NCBI RefSeq assembly: GCF_024437745.1
Contig: NZ_JANFNY010000005.1
Coordinates: forward strand, 48,827 to 112,826
Origin: Roseomonas sp. GC11
GTDB lineage: Bacteria; Pseudomonadota; Alphaproteobacteria; Acetobacterales; Acetobacteraceae
Length of the DNA stretch: 64,000 nucleotides
Direction of reading: 5' to 3'
Numbering within the stretch: position 1 is the first letter of the stretch; each line of letters begins with the position of its first letter. The notes under the pieces were generated by a model. It searched no databases. It was not told the DNA's origin and worked only from the letters and a program-made list of their open reading frames with translations. Made by a program: the position numbers and the translations under genes. Shown here piece by piece: positions 52,331-61,559 of the stretch.

Positions 52331-52404
52331 TTGTTAGAATCTATAAACTGATGGCAGGTGCAGGGGACCCTGTCCCCTGCTGGGGGCGAGGGGGCAAAGC
52401 CCCC

Positions 52405-53067
52405 TCAAGGCCCCTGGAGGAAGGGGTTGGCGCGGCGCTCCGCCCCGAAGGTCGAGCCGGGGCCATGGCCGCAGAGGAACTGGATCTCATCGCCGAGCGG
52501 CAGCAGCTTCGCCTGGATGGAGGCGATCAGCGCGGCGGAGTCGCCATAGGGGAAATCGGTGCGGCCGACCGAGCCCCGGAACAGCACATCCCCCACCAGC
52601 GCGACGCCGAGCGCGGTGGAGACATAGGCCAGATGGCCCGGCGTATGGCCGGGGCAATGCAGCACGGCGAAATCCTGCCCGGCGATGGCCACCGTCTCGC
52701 CCTCGGCCAGCCAGCGGTCGGGGGTGGCGTTCTCCAGCCCGGTGATGCCGAAACGCGCGGCCTGCCCGGCGATATCCTCGAGCAGGAAGGCATCGCGCCG
52801 GTCGGGGCCGAGGATGGGGACGGCCCCACCCTGGCGCGCCTCCAGCGCCCGCTTCAGCGCGGCGGCGCCGCCGGCATGGTCGAGATGGCCGTGGGTGAGC
52901 AGGATCTGCTCCACCTGGAAGCCGGCGCGGTCGAGCGCGGCCAGGATGCGCGGCACATCGCCGCCGGGGTCGATGACGCTGCCGCGCCCGCTCTCCGCGT
53001 CCCAGATCAGGGCGCAGTTCTGCTGAAAGGGCGTGACCGGGATCTGGGCGGCCTGGAGCTGGGGCAT
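52405..53067 (-). CDS. MBL-fold hydrolase, glyoxalase II-like
   Basis: A 220-residue soluble enzyme. Metal ligands are visible in ILLTHGHLDHAGGAAAL, HCPGHTPGHLAYVS, GDVLFRGSVGRTDFP and the final LCGHGPGSTFG. It has the short form typical of bacterial hydroxyacylglutathione-hydrolase-like proteins of the YcbL type, without the C-terminal helical domain of GloB. Substrate is not known. Confidence 0.88.
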   Translation of the reverse strand: MPQLQAAQIPVTPFQQNCALIWDAESGRGSVIDPGGDVPRILAALDRAGFQVEQILLTHGHLDHAGGAAALKRALEARQGGAVPILGPDRRDAFLLEDIAGQAARFGITGLENATPDRWLAEGETVAIAGQDFAVLHCPGHTPGHLAYVSTALGVALVGDVLFRGSVGRTDFPYGDSAALIASIQAKLLPLGDEIQFLCGHGPGSTFGAERRANPFLQGP

Positions 53068-53098
53068 GGCCTCTGCCTGCCATGCCGGGCGGCGGGGG

Positions 53099-54481
53099 TC
53101 AACGGCGCGGCGGGAGGGGGGGCGGGGCGCCCGGCGCCCCGCCGGGGTGGCGGGCGCTGTAGCCGGCGCGGCGCCACGCCGGCACCGGCACGGCGCGGGG
53201 GCTGCGCTCCTGCACCGCCAGCAGCATCATCAGCCAGTAGGCCATCGGCAGGTCCGGGTTCAGCAGGGCGGATTCGCTCTGGTTGAAGATGCCGATCACC
53301 AGCAGCAGCATCAGCAGCCACAGGCCGCGCCGGCGCGGCCCATGCCACAGCGCCCGCAGCGCCAGGGCCAGCGTGCCCAGCGCCATCATCGCCAGCAGCA
53401 CGCCGCCCACCCAGCCGAGTTGCACCAGCACTTCCAGATAGCCGCTATGGGCCGAGGGCACGTTCCACTGGACGATGTCGCGGATGGCCTGGACCTGGGG
53501 CGAATCCGGCAGCCAGAAGGCGGCATAGCCATGGCCGAGCAGCGGCTTGCGCTCGATCGCCGCCCAGACGCCGGCCCAGATGAAGGTGCGGCCGGTGAGC
53601 GAGGAATCCTTGCCCAGCAGCTCGAACAGCCCCTCGACGCCGAGGGCGGCGAAGACCAGCAGCCCGGCCATGGCGCCCACCGTGGCGGCCAGCAGCACCG
53701 CCGCCATCCAGGCGCCGCCACGGTCGAGCCAGAGGAAGGCCACCGTCGCCCCCGCCACCAGCAGCGTCAGCAGCAGCGAGGTGGTGGAGCGCGCCAGCAC
53801 CAGCATGGCCAGCAGCAGCAGCAGCAGCGCGCCATCCCGCCAGCGCAGCCGGCCGCGCTCCATCACCAGGGCGGAGAGCGCCAGGGCGCAGCAGAGCAGC
53901 GCCATGCCGAAGACGTTCTTCTGGCGGAAGACGCCGCGGATGGCATTGGCGTATTCGCCCGTGTCGAAGCCGAGGGCGGGGCGCAGCGCGGCCTCGGCCA
54001 GGCTGGCCAGGATCAGCGCCAGGCTGGTGCCGACCACCAGCGCCATGAAGCGCTCCAGCCCCGGCCCGGCCAGGGTGGAGAGCACGAAGACCATCAGCAC
54101 GCCCAGGCTGACCGCGCGGCGCAGCGAGGCCGCCGGCGCCTCCGACCACAGGGCGGAGGCCAGCACCAGCAGCATCAACGGCAGGAAGGGCCAGAGGCGC
54201 GGCAGCAGCGCCAGCACGCGCCGCCAGTGCAGCAGCGCCGAGACCGCGCAGCCCAGCAGCAGCAGCAGCGGCAGCACGGCGCCGAGCGGGTCGGAGGCAT
54301 TCAGCTCATCGGCGTCCGGCGTGCCGATCTGCAGCCGGGCGCTGCTGTAGGAGAGCACCGCCACCACCACCAGCGCGGCCTGCAGCCAGGCCAGCCAGGG
54401 GCGGTGCGGCGCCCCCGCCGCGGCGGCGGGCGGCGGGAAGGGCATGGGCCGCGCCACGCCGGCGGCGCGCGCGGCCGGCAT
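53099..54481 (-). CDS. O-antigen ligase/Wzy-type polysaccharide polymerase
   Basis: A 460-residue integral membrane protein with about 12 hydrophobic segments. The large periplasmic loop with GRTFIWAGVWAAIERKPLLG, then HGYAAFW and NVPSAHSGYLEVLVQLGWVG, is the Wzy_C/O-antigen ligase signature. In this context it more likely polymerises exopolysaccharide repeat units than ligates O-antigen. Its ATG overlaps the stop of the sugar transferase by one base (TGATG). It is the last gene of the four-gene minus-strand operon. Confidence 0.88.
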   Translation of the reverse strand: MPAARAAGVARPMPFPPPAAAAGAPHRPWLAWLQAALVVVAVLSYSSARLQIGTPDADELNASDPLGAVLPLLLLLGCAVSALLHWRRVLALLPRLWPFLPLMLLVLASALWSEAPAASLRRAVSLGVLMVFVLSTLAGPGLERFMALVVGTSLALILASLAEAALRPALGFDTGEYANAIRGVFRQKNVFGMALLCCALALSALVMERGRLRWRDGALLLLLLAMLVLARSTTSLLLTLLVAGATVAFLWLDRGGAWMAAVLLAATVGAMAGLLVFAALGVEGLFELLGKDSSLTGRTFIWAGVWAAIERKPLLGHGYAAFWLPDSPQVQAIRDIVQWNVPSAHSGYLEVLVQLGWVGGVLLAMMALGTLALALRALWHGPRRRGLWLLMLLLVIGIFNQSESALLNPDLPMAYWLMMLLAVQERSPRAVPVPAWRRAGYSARHPGGAPGAPPPLPPRR

Positions 54482-55977
54482 CAGAAGACGTTCCGCCCGG
54501 CCAGCCCCACCATCACGGTGCGCACCATGATGCGGATATCCAGCCAGAGCGACCAGTGGGTGATGTAGTAGAGGTCCATCTCGATGGATTTGCGGGCATT
54601 CTCGGGCGAGCGCAGGGCATAGCTGCGCATCCCGTTGGCCTGGGCCCAGCCGGTCAGCCCCGGCTTGATGCGGTGCCGCGCGGCGTATTGCCGCACCATC
54701 TCGGAGAAGCGCTCCTCCCCCACCAGCATGTTCGCCACATAGGGGCGCGGGCCGACGATCGACATCTCCCCGCGCAGCACATTGAAGAGCTGCGGCAGCT
54801 CGTCGATCGAGAGGCGGCGCAGGATGCCGCCGACGCGGGTGATGCGCGGGTCGTCGCGGCTCTGCGTGCCCACCGAGCCATCATCCTCCGGGTCCACCAG
54901 CATGGTGCGGAACTTGTAGATGGCGAAGGGCTTCTGGCCGAGGCCGGGGCGCCACTGCCGGAACAGGATCGGCCCCGGGCTGTCGAGCCGGATGGCGATG
55001 GCGGCGACCAGCATGATCGGGCTGACCAGCAGCAGGGCGAGGCTGGCCACCAGGTAATCCTCGATCACCTTGACCACGCCCTGCGTGCCCTTGAAGGGGC
55101 GGACCATCACCTGCAGCGCGCTCATCGCGCCGAGCGGGGCGATGCGCGCATAATTGGGCGGCACCCCCTCCGGGTCGAAGGGGATGACGACATCGGCGGC
55201 GATCCACTCCACCTGGTGCATCAGGCGGAAGATCTCCGGCGCGCGGCTCCAGGGCAGGGCGAGGACGATCAGGTCGATGGTGTGGTCCTGCGCGTAGGCG
55301 GCGAGTTCCTCCAGCCCGCCGGAGACGGGCAGGCCGCCCACCGCCTGGGGCAGCGGGCCGGCGGCGGCGTCGCTGTCATCGGCGAAGAGGGCATCGACGG
55401 CGAAGGCCTCCGGCCGCGCCGCCATCTCGGCCAGGACGCGCGCGGCGGTGGGGTTGGCGCCGACGACGACGACGCGGCGGCAGAGCAGCCGGCGCCGCTC
55501 CACCACATAGACCAGCAGCCGCGTGCCCTGCCGCCCCGCCACGACGGCGAGGAATTGCAGCCCATGCCCCTCGACGAACCAGGGCTGGGTGAAGGGCAGG
55601 CCGGGGACGCAGGCCTGGAGCGCCACCAGCCCCACGCCCCAGGCGATGGCCAGCCCGGCCAGCACATGGCCGATCTGGCCGAAGAAGCCGGCATAATGCT
55701 CCACCCGGTAGGCGGAGATGCGCTTCATGGTCGAGAGATAGGCCCAGAGCTCGGCCCCGGCGACGACCAGCACCTGCTGCCAGGTGAGCGGCGTGGCCGC
55801 GCCGGCGCCGAGCAGCCCGAGCAGCAGCGGCGGCAGGGCCAGCATCAGCAGGTCCACCGCCTTGGCGATGCGGTTGATCAGCCCGTGCGTCCAGCGCACC
55901 ACGGACAGGCGCCGGACCAGCCCTTCCGCGGCCGGGGCGGCGGCGGAGGGGGGGGCGGAAGCAGGCGGGGACGTCAC
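54481..55977 (-). CDS. Polyprenyl-phosphate hexose-1-phosphate transferase (priming glycosyltransferase)
   Basis: About 498 residues. The N-terminal half has four to five membrane helices and a CoA-binding/Rossmann-like segment (RRVVVVGANPTAARVLAEMA). The C-terminal half (about 310-498) is the bacterial sugar transferase domain: FRQWRPGLGQKPFAIYKFRT, then LSIDELPQLFNVLRGEMSIV, GPRPYVANML and KPGLTGWAQANG. Such enzymes start the repeat unit on undecaprenyl phosphate, often with glucose or galactose. I set a GTG start at 55977 (VTSPPASAPP); upstream in-frame sequence overlaps the Wza-like gene. Confidence 0.9.
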   Translation of the reverse strand: MTSPPASAPPSAAAPAAEGLVRRLSVVRWTHGLINRIAKAVDLLMLALPPLLLGLLGAGAATPLTWQQVLVVAGAELWAYLSTMKRISAYRVEHYAGFFGQIGHVLAGLAIAWGVGLVALQACVPGLPFTQPWFVEGHGLQFLAVVAGRQGTRLLVYVVERRRLLCRRVVVVGANPTAARVLAEMAARPEAFAVDALFADDSDAAAGPLPQAVGGLPVSGGLEELAAYAQDHTIDLIVLALPWSRAPEIFRLMHQVEWIAADVVIPFDPEGVPPNYARIAPLGAMSALQVMVRPFKGTQGVVKVIEDYLVASLALLLVSPIMLVAAIAIRLDSPGPILFRQWRPGLGQKPFAIYKFRTMLVDPEDDGSVGTQSRDDPRITRVGGILRRLSIDELPQLFNVLRGEMSIVGPRPYVANMLVGEERFSEMVRQYAARHRIKPGLTGWAQANGMRSYALRSPENARKSIEMDLYYITHWSLWLDIRIMVRTVMVGLAGRNVF

Positions 55978-56059
55978 GCGGCGGGATCTCCGGAGGGGCG
56001 GGCAGGCAGCGGGCGGGGCAGCGGGCGGGATGACAGGCGGGGCAGCGGGCGGGGCGGCA

Positions 56060-56938
56060 TCAGAAGCCCCCCGTGGCCGTGCCGTTGCGGTTGATCGCGT
56101 AGCTGAAGGAGCGGTTGAAGGGCACGAGGCGGTTGACGAACTGGTCGATCCACAGATTGACCTCGCCGATGCGGCTGCGCGGCACATAGACGATGTCGCC
56201 GGGGAAGAGCGGCACGTCATTGGCCGCGCCCTGGAGGAAGCCGCGCAGGTCGATGGCGCGCAGCATCGGCCGCTCACCCGGGCCACGGCGGATCAGCACC
56301 ACCTGGCCCATGCGCGCCGTGTCGTCGAAGCCGCCGGCCTGCAGCACCGCCTCCATCACGCCGCGGCGGCCGGGCAGCGCATAGGCCCCCGGGTTGCGCA
56401 CCGCGCCGCCCACCAGCACGCTGGAGCCGCCCGCCTCCTCCAGCCCCAGGGTGACGACGGGGTGGAGCAGGATGCGGCGCGACGCACCGGCCACCGCCGC
56501 CTCCGCCTCCGCCAGGGTCATGCCGGAGACGGGCACGCGCCCGGCGGCGCGCAGCGCCACCTGGCCATCCGGCGGCACCAGCACCGTCTCGTTCATCTCC
56601 GGCGTCAGCAGGAACTGCACGCGCAGCCGGTCGCCGGTGCTGATGCGGTATTCCGGCGTGGCCTCGCTCCAGGGCGCGAAGCCGGCGGGGTTCTGCTCCA
56701 CCGGGTCGAGCGTCTGGCCGGTGCAGCCGGCGAGCAGGCTGAGCGCCAGCAGCCCAAGGCCCAGGGACCCGGCGCAGCGGCGGCGCGACAGCCCCGGCCC
56801 GGCAGGCGGCGGCCCGGCAGGCGGCGGCCCGGCAGGCAGCGGTCCGGCAGACGGCGGCACCGAAAGAAGCCCGGCAGGCGGCGGCACCGAAAGAAAAGGG
56901 GCGCGAAAGGGCGGGCGGGGCATGGCGGGCAGGCTCAC
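56060..56938 (-). CDS. Wza-like polysaccharide export lipoprotein
   Basis: A 292-residue outer membrane export protein. A Pro/Gly-rich N-terminal stretch (about 1-45) encoded by 15-bp tandem repeats precedes a lipoprotein signal (LGLGLLALSLLAGC). The export domain is at about 95-175 (EYRISTGDRLRVQFLLTPEM, then VPPDGQVALRAAGRVPVSG) and a SLBB-like domain follows (VLVGGAVRNPGAYALPGRRG, SRIGEVNLWIDQFVNRLVPF). It starts with a GTG overlapping the GumC-like stop (GTGA). The N-terminal repeat tract before the signal is odd; the true start may be further in. Confidence 0.88.
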   Translation of the reverse strand: MSLPAMPRPPFRAPFLSVPPPAGLLSVPPSAGPLPAGPPPAGPPPAGPGLSRRRCAGSLGLGLLALSLLAGCTGQTLDPVEQNPAGFAPWSEATPEYRISTGDRLRVQFLLTPEMNETVLVPPDGQVALRAAGRVPVSGMTLAEAEAAVAGASRRILLHPVVTLGLEEAGGSSVLVGGAVRNPGAYALPGRRGVMEAVLQAGGFDDTARMGQVVLIRRGPGERPMLRAIDLRGFLQGAANDVPLFPGDIVYVPRSRIGEVNLWIDQFVNRLVPFNRSFSYAINRNGTATGGF

Positions 56939-59385
56939 AGCAGGCGGGCCAGGGCCGGGGGCAGCAGCCGGCGCTGGCCGGTGAAGGCGAAGCCGAGCAG
57001 CGCGCCGCCCGAGCCCAGCACCCAGTCCCGCACCGCGCGCGCCTCGGGCCCGCGCGTGCGCTCGCCGCGCACCACCATCAGGTTGGCGTCCACCATCGCG
57101 GCGAGGCGGCGCATGGCGTAGTTCTCCGTCTCGTCCGGGCCGACCAGGACCACGGTGTCGAAGGCGGCGCGCAGGCGGTCGAGCAGGGTCTGCGTCTCCT
57201 CGCGCGAGGCGCGCGGGTTGGTCAGGTCCGACTCCATCGCCTGGTAGGAAATCCAGAGATTGGGCAGCACCGTGCTGTAGACCAGCACATGGCCCGGGAT
57301 GCGCTCCGCCTCCACCGGCTGGGAGCCGAGGGCGGCGAGGTGGCCGCGCCCGTCCGTCTGCAGGTCGAGCAGCGCGACATCCCCGGCCTCGCGGCGGGCG
57401 AGGGCGACGGCCAGGGCGCGGCCGAGCTCGTCCCGCCCATCGGCCGGGCCGGTGGCGACGAGCTGCACGATGCGCGGCCGGCGGCCCTGGAGGCGGGTGT
57501 CGCGCAGCAGCGCCACGAGGTCCTCCACCGGCGGCATCGGCCGCAGGTCGCGCGCGGCGGGGGCGAGGCTGGCGAAGCGCGCCAGGGCGGGCAGGCGCAG
57601 GCCACGCTCCGCCTCCTCCGGCGTGGCGAGGACGCGGCGCGTCAGGGTGAGCAGCAGGGCCAGCCCGCCGGCCAGCCCCAGCCCGCCGGCGATGCCGCCC
57701 GCCGCCACCAGCCGGCGCAGGCTGCGGCCCTGGAGCGGCGCGGCGGGGGGCTGCACCAGCTGCACGCCGGGGCGGCCCTGGCGGCGCGCCTCCTCGCCGA
57801 TGCGGCTGCCGGCCTCGCGCGTGGTGAGCTGGCGGGCGATGGCCTCGAAGCCCTCGCGCTCCCGCCCCAGGTCGCGCAGGCGCTGCTCGGCCACCAGCAG
57901 GGCGCCGCCGCGCGCCTCCGCCTCCTGGCGCTGGCGCGTCAGCTCCGCCTGCTGGCGGTCCAGCGCCTCGGCATCCAGCCGCAGGGAGACGACGCGCTGG
58001 CTCAGCATCTCCACATTCGGGTTGCGCACCTCGCGGGTGGTGGAGAAGGTGGCGCGCGCATTCTCCCGCATGGCGCCGCGCAGGGCGGCGATGCGCTGGT
58101 CCAGCTCGCGCAGGCCCGGGTAATCGGCGGTGTACTGGCCGGCCATGCGCTCGCGCTCCAGCATCAGCCGGGCAAGCTGGCCGCGCGAATCATCGCCGGG
58201 GGCGAGGTTGGTGGCCTCGGAGGAGGCGAAGACGCGGCCCGGCTGGGCGGCCAGCGCGGCCTCGGCGGCGGCGAGCTGGGCGCGCGCCGTGGCCTGCTGC
58301 TCGCGCACCTGGTTTTCCCGCCGCGACAGCTCCTCCCGCCGCGTGGCGGCGAGCTGGATGTCCTGGCCGATCTCCAGCACGCCGTATTGCGCGCGCACGG
58401 CGCGGATCTGCTCCTCCACCGCGCGGATGCGCTGGTTGTAGCGGTCCAGCTCCGCCATCAGCAGGCGGGCGCTCTCATCGGCATACATCTGGGCGCGGCG
58501 GTCGAGATAGGCGCCCACCACCGCCTCCAGCCCGCGCAGGGCGCGGCCGCGGTCCGGCAGGGTGAGGCTGACGCGCAGGATGGTGCTGGCGGTGTCGGCC
58601 TCGGTCTTGAGCGCGAGCTGCAGCGCCTCCACCGCCTTTTCCTCGGCGGCGCCGCCCTCGTCGCGCAGGTCGGGGAAAAGGGTGTGCAGCCCGGCGCGGC
58701 GCAGCGCCTCGCGCAGCACCTCGGTGCTGCGCAGGATCTCAAGCTCCGCGCGCGACACCTTCAGCATCTCCACCGGGATGACGCTGGGGCCGAAGCCGGT
58801 GACATCCGGGGCGCCGGTGGCCTCGCGGCTGGTCTGCACCAGCAGCACGCTCTCGGCCGTGTGGCGGGTGGGCAGCAGGGGGGCGAGGCCGAGGCCGAGC
58901 GCCACCGGCGCGGCGAAGGCCAGCGCCAGCAGCCGCCAGCGCAGCCGCAGCGTGACCAGCAGGTCCGCCAGATGGAAGCCCCCCACCGGCGGCGCGCCGA
59001 AGGGGTCGGCCGCCGGGGGGGCGGCCAGAGGGGCAGCCAGGGAGGCGGCCGGTTCCGGCGCGGGGGCGGGCAGCGGCGCGGCCAGCCCACCGGCTTCTGG
59101 CCCACCGGCTTCTGGCCCACCGGTTTCTGGTCCACCGGTTTCTGGCCGGCTTTTTCCCTGTCCGGCCGTCTCGCCGCCGGCGCGGGCCTCCTGGCGGGGG
59201 GGCGGGACGACCCTTTCCCACTCCGCCTCCGGCTCGTCCTCCGCGCGCGGCGCGGCTGGTTCCTGCCCCCGGGGCTCCTTGCCCCGGGGTTGCTCCTCAC
59301 GAGGCTCCCCGCCCGGCGGCGGCTCTCCCTCGCGCGGCTCTCCCTGGTCCCCCCCCTCCTGGCCCGGCGGCGTCCCGTTGCTCAT
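56935..59385 (-). CDS. GumC/Wzz-type chain length and export protein with degenerate kinase domain
   Basis: About 816 residues. A long acidic Gly/Pro/Glu-rich cytoplasmic N-terminus (about 1-130, with ETGGPEAGG-type repeats) precedes a Wzz domain with a membrane helix (about 140-165). A periplasmic coiled coil (about 250-530) and a second helix (about 560-585) follow. The C-terminal domain (about 600-816) has the layout of a BY-kinase, but at the Walker A place it reads VATGPADGRDELGRAL, without GKS/T, and no Tyr tail is seen. ATG 59385 (MSNGTPPG) is used; 59550 is the far alternative. First gene of the minus-strand polysaccharide operon. Confidence 0.88.
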   Translation of the reverse strand: MSNGTPPGQEGGDQGEPREGEPPPGGEPREEQPRGKEPRGQEPAAPRAEDEPEAEWERVVPPPRQEARAGGETAGQGKSRPETGGPETGGPEAGGPEAGGLAAPLPAPAPEPAASLAAPLAAPPAADPFGAPPVGGFHLADLLVTLRLRWRLLALAFAAPVALGLGLAPLLPTRHTAESVLLVQTSREATGAPDVTGFGPSVIPVEMLKVSRAELEILRSTEVLREALRRAGLHTLFPDLRDEGGAAEEKAVEALQLALKTEADTASTILRVSLTLPDRGRALRGLEAVVGAYLDRRAQMYADESARLLMAELDRYNQRIRAVEEQIRAVRAQYGVLEIGQDIQLAATRREELSRRENQVREQQATARAQLAAAEAALAAQPGRVFASSEATNLAPGDDSRGQLARLMLERERMAGQYTADYPGLRELDQRIAALRGAMRENARATFSTTREVRNPNVEMLSQRVVSLRLDAEALDRQQAELTRQRQEAEARGGALLVAEQRLRDLGREREGFEAIARQLTTREAGSRIGEEARRQGRPGVQLVQPPAAPLQGRSLRRLVAAGGIAGGLGLAGGLALLLTLTRRVLATPEEAERGLRLPALARFASLAPAARDLRPMPPVEDLVALLRDTRLQGRRPRIVQLVATGPADGRDELGRALAVALARREAGDVALLDLQTDGRGHLAALGSQPVEAERIPGHVLVYSTVLPNLWISYQAMESDLTNPRASREETQTLLDRLRAAFDTVVLVGPDETENYAMRRLAAMVDANLMVVRGERTRGPEARAVRDWVLGSGGALLGFAFTGQRRLLPPALARLL

Positions 59386-59627
59386 GCCAGCAGCCTTTGG
59401 CCCGGCGGCGGGGCCTTCACATCCAGAACGATCGGCAGGCGCACCAGCGGGATTTTCCTCAGCGGATGACGAAAGACGATGAGCACGAGAGGGAGCGGCG
59501 GGCGGGGAAAAGCGCGGCCCGGTGGAACAGCCCCGCGCTTCCTGTCCCACCGCAGTTTAGGACGAAGACGCGATGCAGTGGTAGTGTTGGCGCCGCATCA
59601 TTTCGCCCTTCCAGCGCCGAGCCCCGC

Positions 59628-60404
59628 ATGACCGAGCCCGCGACCGCCCCGCCTGCCCAGCGCCTGCTCGGCCTGCGATTCGATATGCTGGATCTTGAAG
59701 AAACCTTACAGCGCCTCGCGGCGCGCGATGCGGCGGCGCCTTTCGCCTATGTCGTCACGCCCAATGCCGACCACCTGCTGCGCCATGCCCGCGCCGATGC
59801 CGCGCTGCGCGCCATCTATGAAAACGCCTGGCTCTCCGTCTGCGACAGCCGCGTGCTGCGGCTGCTGGCGGCGCGGCGCGGCATCGCGCTGAAGCTCGCG
59901 CCCGGCTCCGATCTCACCGCCGCGCTGTTCGCGCGCGGGCTGGTTGGGCCGGAGACGCCGCTCACCGTCATCGGCGGCGCGCCGGAGGTGGCGGAGGCGC
60001 TGCGCGCACGCCTCGGTCTGCGCCGCCTCGCCCACCACAACCCGCCGATGGGATTCATCGACGATCCCGCAGCCGTCGCGGATTGTGTGGATTTCGTCCT
60101 CGCGCATCCCGCGCGCTTCGTGCTGCTCTGCGTCGGTTCGCCCCGGCAGGAAATCCTCGCCGCGCGCATCGCCGCCAGCGGGCGCGCCACCGGCATCGGC
60201 CTGTGCGTGGGCGCGGCGCTGGAATTCGTCACCGGCGCCAAGCAGCGCGCCCCGGCCTGGATGCAGCGCGCCCATCTGGAGTGGCTGCACCGGCTGCTGA
60301 GCGAGCCGCGCCGGCTGTGGCGCCGCTACCTGCTGGAGGCGCCGCGCCTGCTCTGGCTGATGCGCCAGGTGCCGCGCCAGGACAGGCGGCGCGCCGGCGG
60401 CTGA
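59628..60404 (+). CDS. WecG/TagA/CpsF family glycosyltransferase
   Basis: A 258-residue glycosyltransferase of family GT26. Seen are FAYVVTPNADHLLRHARADA with the conserved Asp region, SVCDSRVLRLLAARRG, then LLCVGSPRQEILAARI and GAALEFVTGAKQRAPAWMQR. Members add ManNAcA, ManNAc or glucose-type sugars to lipid-linked intermediates. ATG 59628 is used because upstream in-frame sequence is antisense to the GumC-like gene. It starts the plus-strand arm of the locus. Confidence 0.92.
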   Translation: MTEPATAPPAQRLLGLRFDMLDLEETLQRLAARDAAAPFAYVVTPNADHLLRHARADAALRAIYENAWLSVCDSRVLRLLAARRGIALKLAPGSDLTAALFARGLVGPETPLTVIGGAPEVAEALRARLGLRRLAHHNPPMGFIDDPAAVADCVDFVLAHPARFVLLCVGSPRQEILAARIAASGRATGIGLCVGAALEFVTGAKQRAPAWMQRAHLEWLHRLLSEPRRLWRRYLLEAPRLLWLMRQVPRQDRRRAGG

Positions 60405-60417
60405 GGCCGCCTCACGG

Positions 60418-60481
60418 ATGGGTTTCCAAAGGCCTCAGGCCTTTGGTCGGGAGAGTTTGAGAGGGGCGAAGCCCCTCTCAA
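60418..60481. repeat. Family A palindromic repeat (copy A4) after the WecG-like gene
   Basis: Same two-hairpin element; here the linker reads TCGGG instead of TGGGG and the second stem is TTGAGAGGGGC/GCCCCTCTCAA. It starts 14 nt after the WecG-like stop. Confidence 0.85.
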
Positions 60482-60573
60482 CGGCAGGCGCCCCACGCCC
60501 CTGGCGCGCACGGCTTTCCTTTCCCGAGGGCTTCGGGAACAATCCCTCCCCCTTCCCCAGCGCAGGACCCGCC

Positions 60574-61512
60574 ATGCCGCGCAGCGCCATCGTCATCTGC
60601 ACCTACAACCGGCCGGAGATGCTGCGCCGCGCGGTGCGGAGCGCGCGCGCCCAGGCCCTGCCACCCGGGCATGAGGCGGAGGTGCTGGTGGTGGACAATT
60701 CCCCCGCCGCCAATGCGCGCGACAGCGTCGCCGCCCTGGCCGCCGAGGGGCCGGGCCTGCCGCTGCGCTACCTCTCCACGCCGGTGCCCAATGTGTCCGA
60801 GGCGCGCAATGCCGGCGTCGCCAACACCGCGGGGGAGACGCTGATCTTCCTCGATGACGACCAGTGGTTCGAGCCCGGCTGCGTCGCCGCCCTGCTGGAG
60901 ACGGCGGAGGCGACGGGGGCGGACATGGTCTTCGGCCCGGTGCGCCCCTTCTTCCCCGGCGGCATGCCGGCGTGGGACCCGACCGGGCGTAGCTACCGCC
61001 GCGATGTGGACTGGCCGAGCGGCACGCCCATGCCGCTCGACCACAATGACAGCCAGAGCGGCCGCTGGATCGCCACCGGCAACCTGCTGCTGCGGCGCGC
61101 CACCTGCCTGGCCGAGCCGGTGCCCTTCGACCCTGCCCTGGGGATCTGCGGCGGCGAGGATTACGACCTCTTCGTGCGGCTGCACCGCGCCGGGCGGCGC
61201 ATGGTCTGGTGCGCCGGCGCCGTGGCCCAGGAGGAAGTGCCCGCCAGCCGCACCACCCTGGCCTATATCCGCCGCCGCAGCTTCCATGCCGGGCAGATCT
61301 ACGGCGTCATGACCTTCCGCCACAGCGCGTGCAAGCCCTGCTTCGCCCTGCGCACCGCGCTGCGCGCCAGCGTGCAGCTCGGGCTGGTGGCGCTGCGCTG
61401 GGGCCTCGCCACGCTGCGCGGCGAGGCGCGGGCGGAGCGCCATTCGGTCAAGCTGGCCGAGGTCGCCGGCAAGCTGGTCTGGTGGAGCATGTCGCGCAAA
61501 ACGCCATGGTAG
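60574..61512 (+). CDS. Family 2 glycosyltransferase
   Basis: A 312-residue GT-A glycosyltransferase. AIVICTYNRPEMLRRAVRSA is the nucleotide-binding start, LIFLDDDQWFEPGCVAALLE holds the DxD-like metal motif, and GGEDYDLFVRLHRAGRRM the catalytic Glu/Asp region. The C-terminal 70 residues are basic with a hydrophobic stretch and may touch the membrane. It is in the polysaccharide locus, probably adding one sugar of the repeat unit. Confidence 0.92.
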   Translation: MPRSAIVICTYNRPEMLRRAVRSARAQALPPGHEAEVLVVDNSPAANARDSVAALAAEGPGLPLRYLSTPVPNVSEARNAGVANTAGETLIFLDDDQWFEPGCVAALLETAEATGADMVFGPVRPFFPGGMPAWDPTGRSYRRDVDWPSGTPMPLDHNDSQSGRWIATGNLLLRRATCLAEPVPFDPALGICGGEDYDLFVRLHRAGRRMVWCAGAVAQEEVPASRTTLAYIRRRSFHAGQIYGVMTFRHSACKPCFALRTALRASVQLGLVALRWGLATLRGEARAERHSVKLAEVAGKLVWWSMSRKTPW

Positions 61513-61559
61513 GGCGGCCCCCGTTGGCAAAACGGTGCAAATAAGAAACAAATCGCGGG

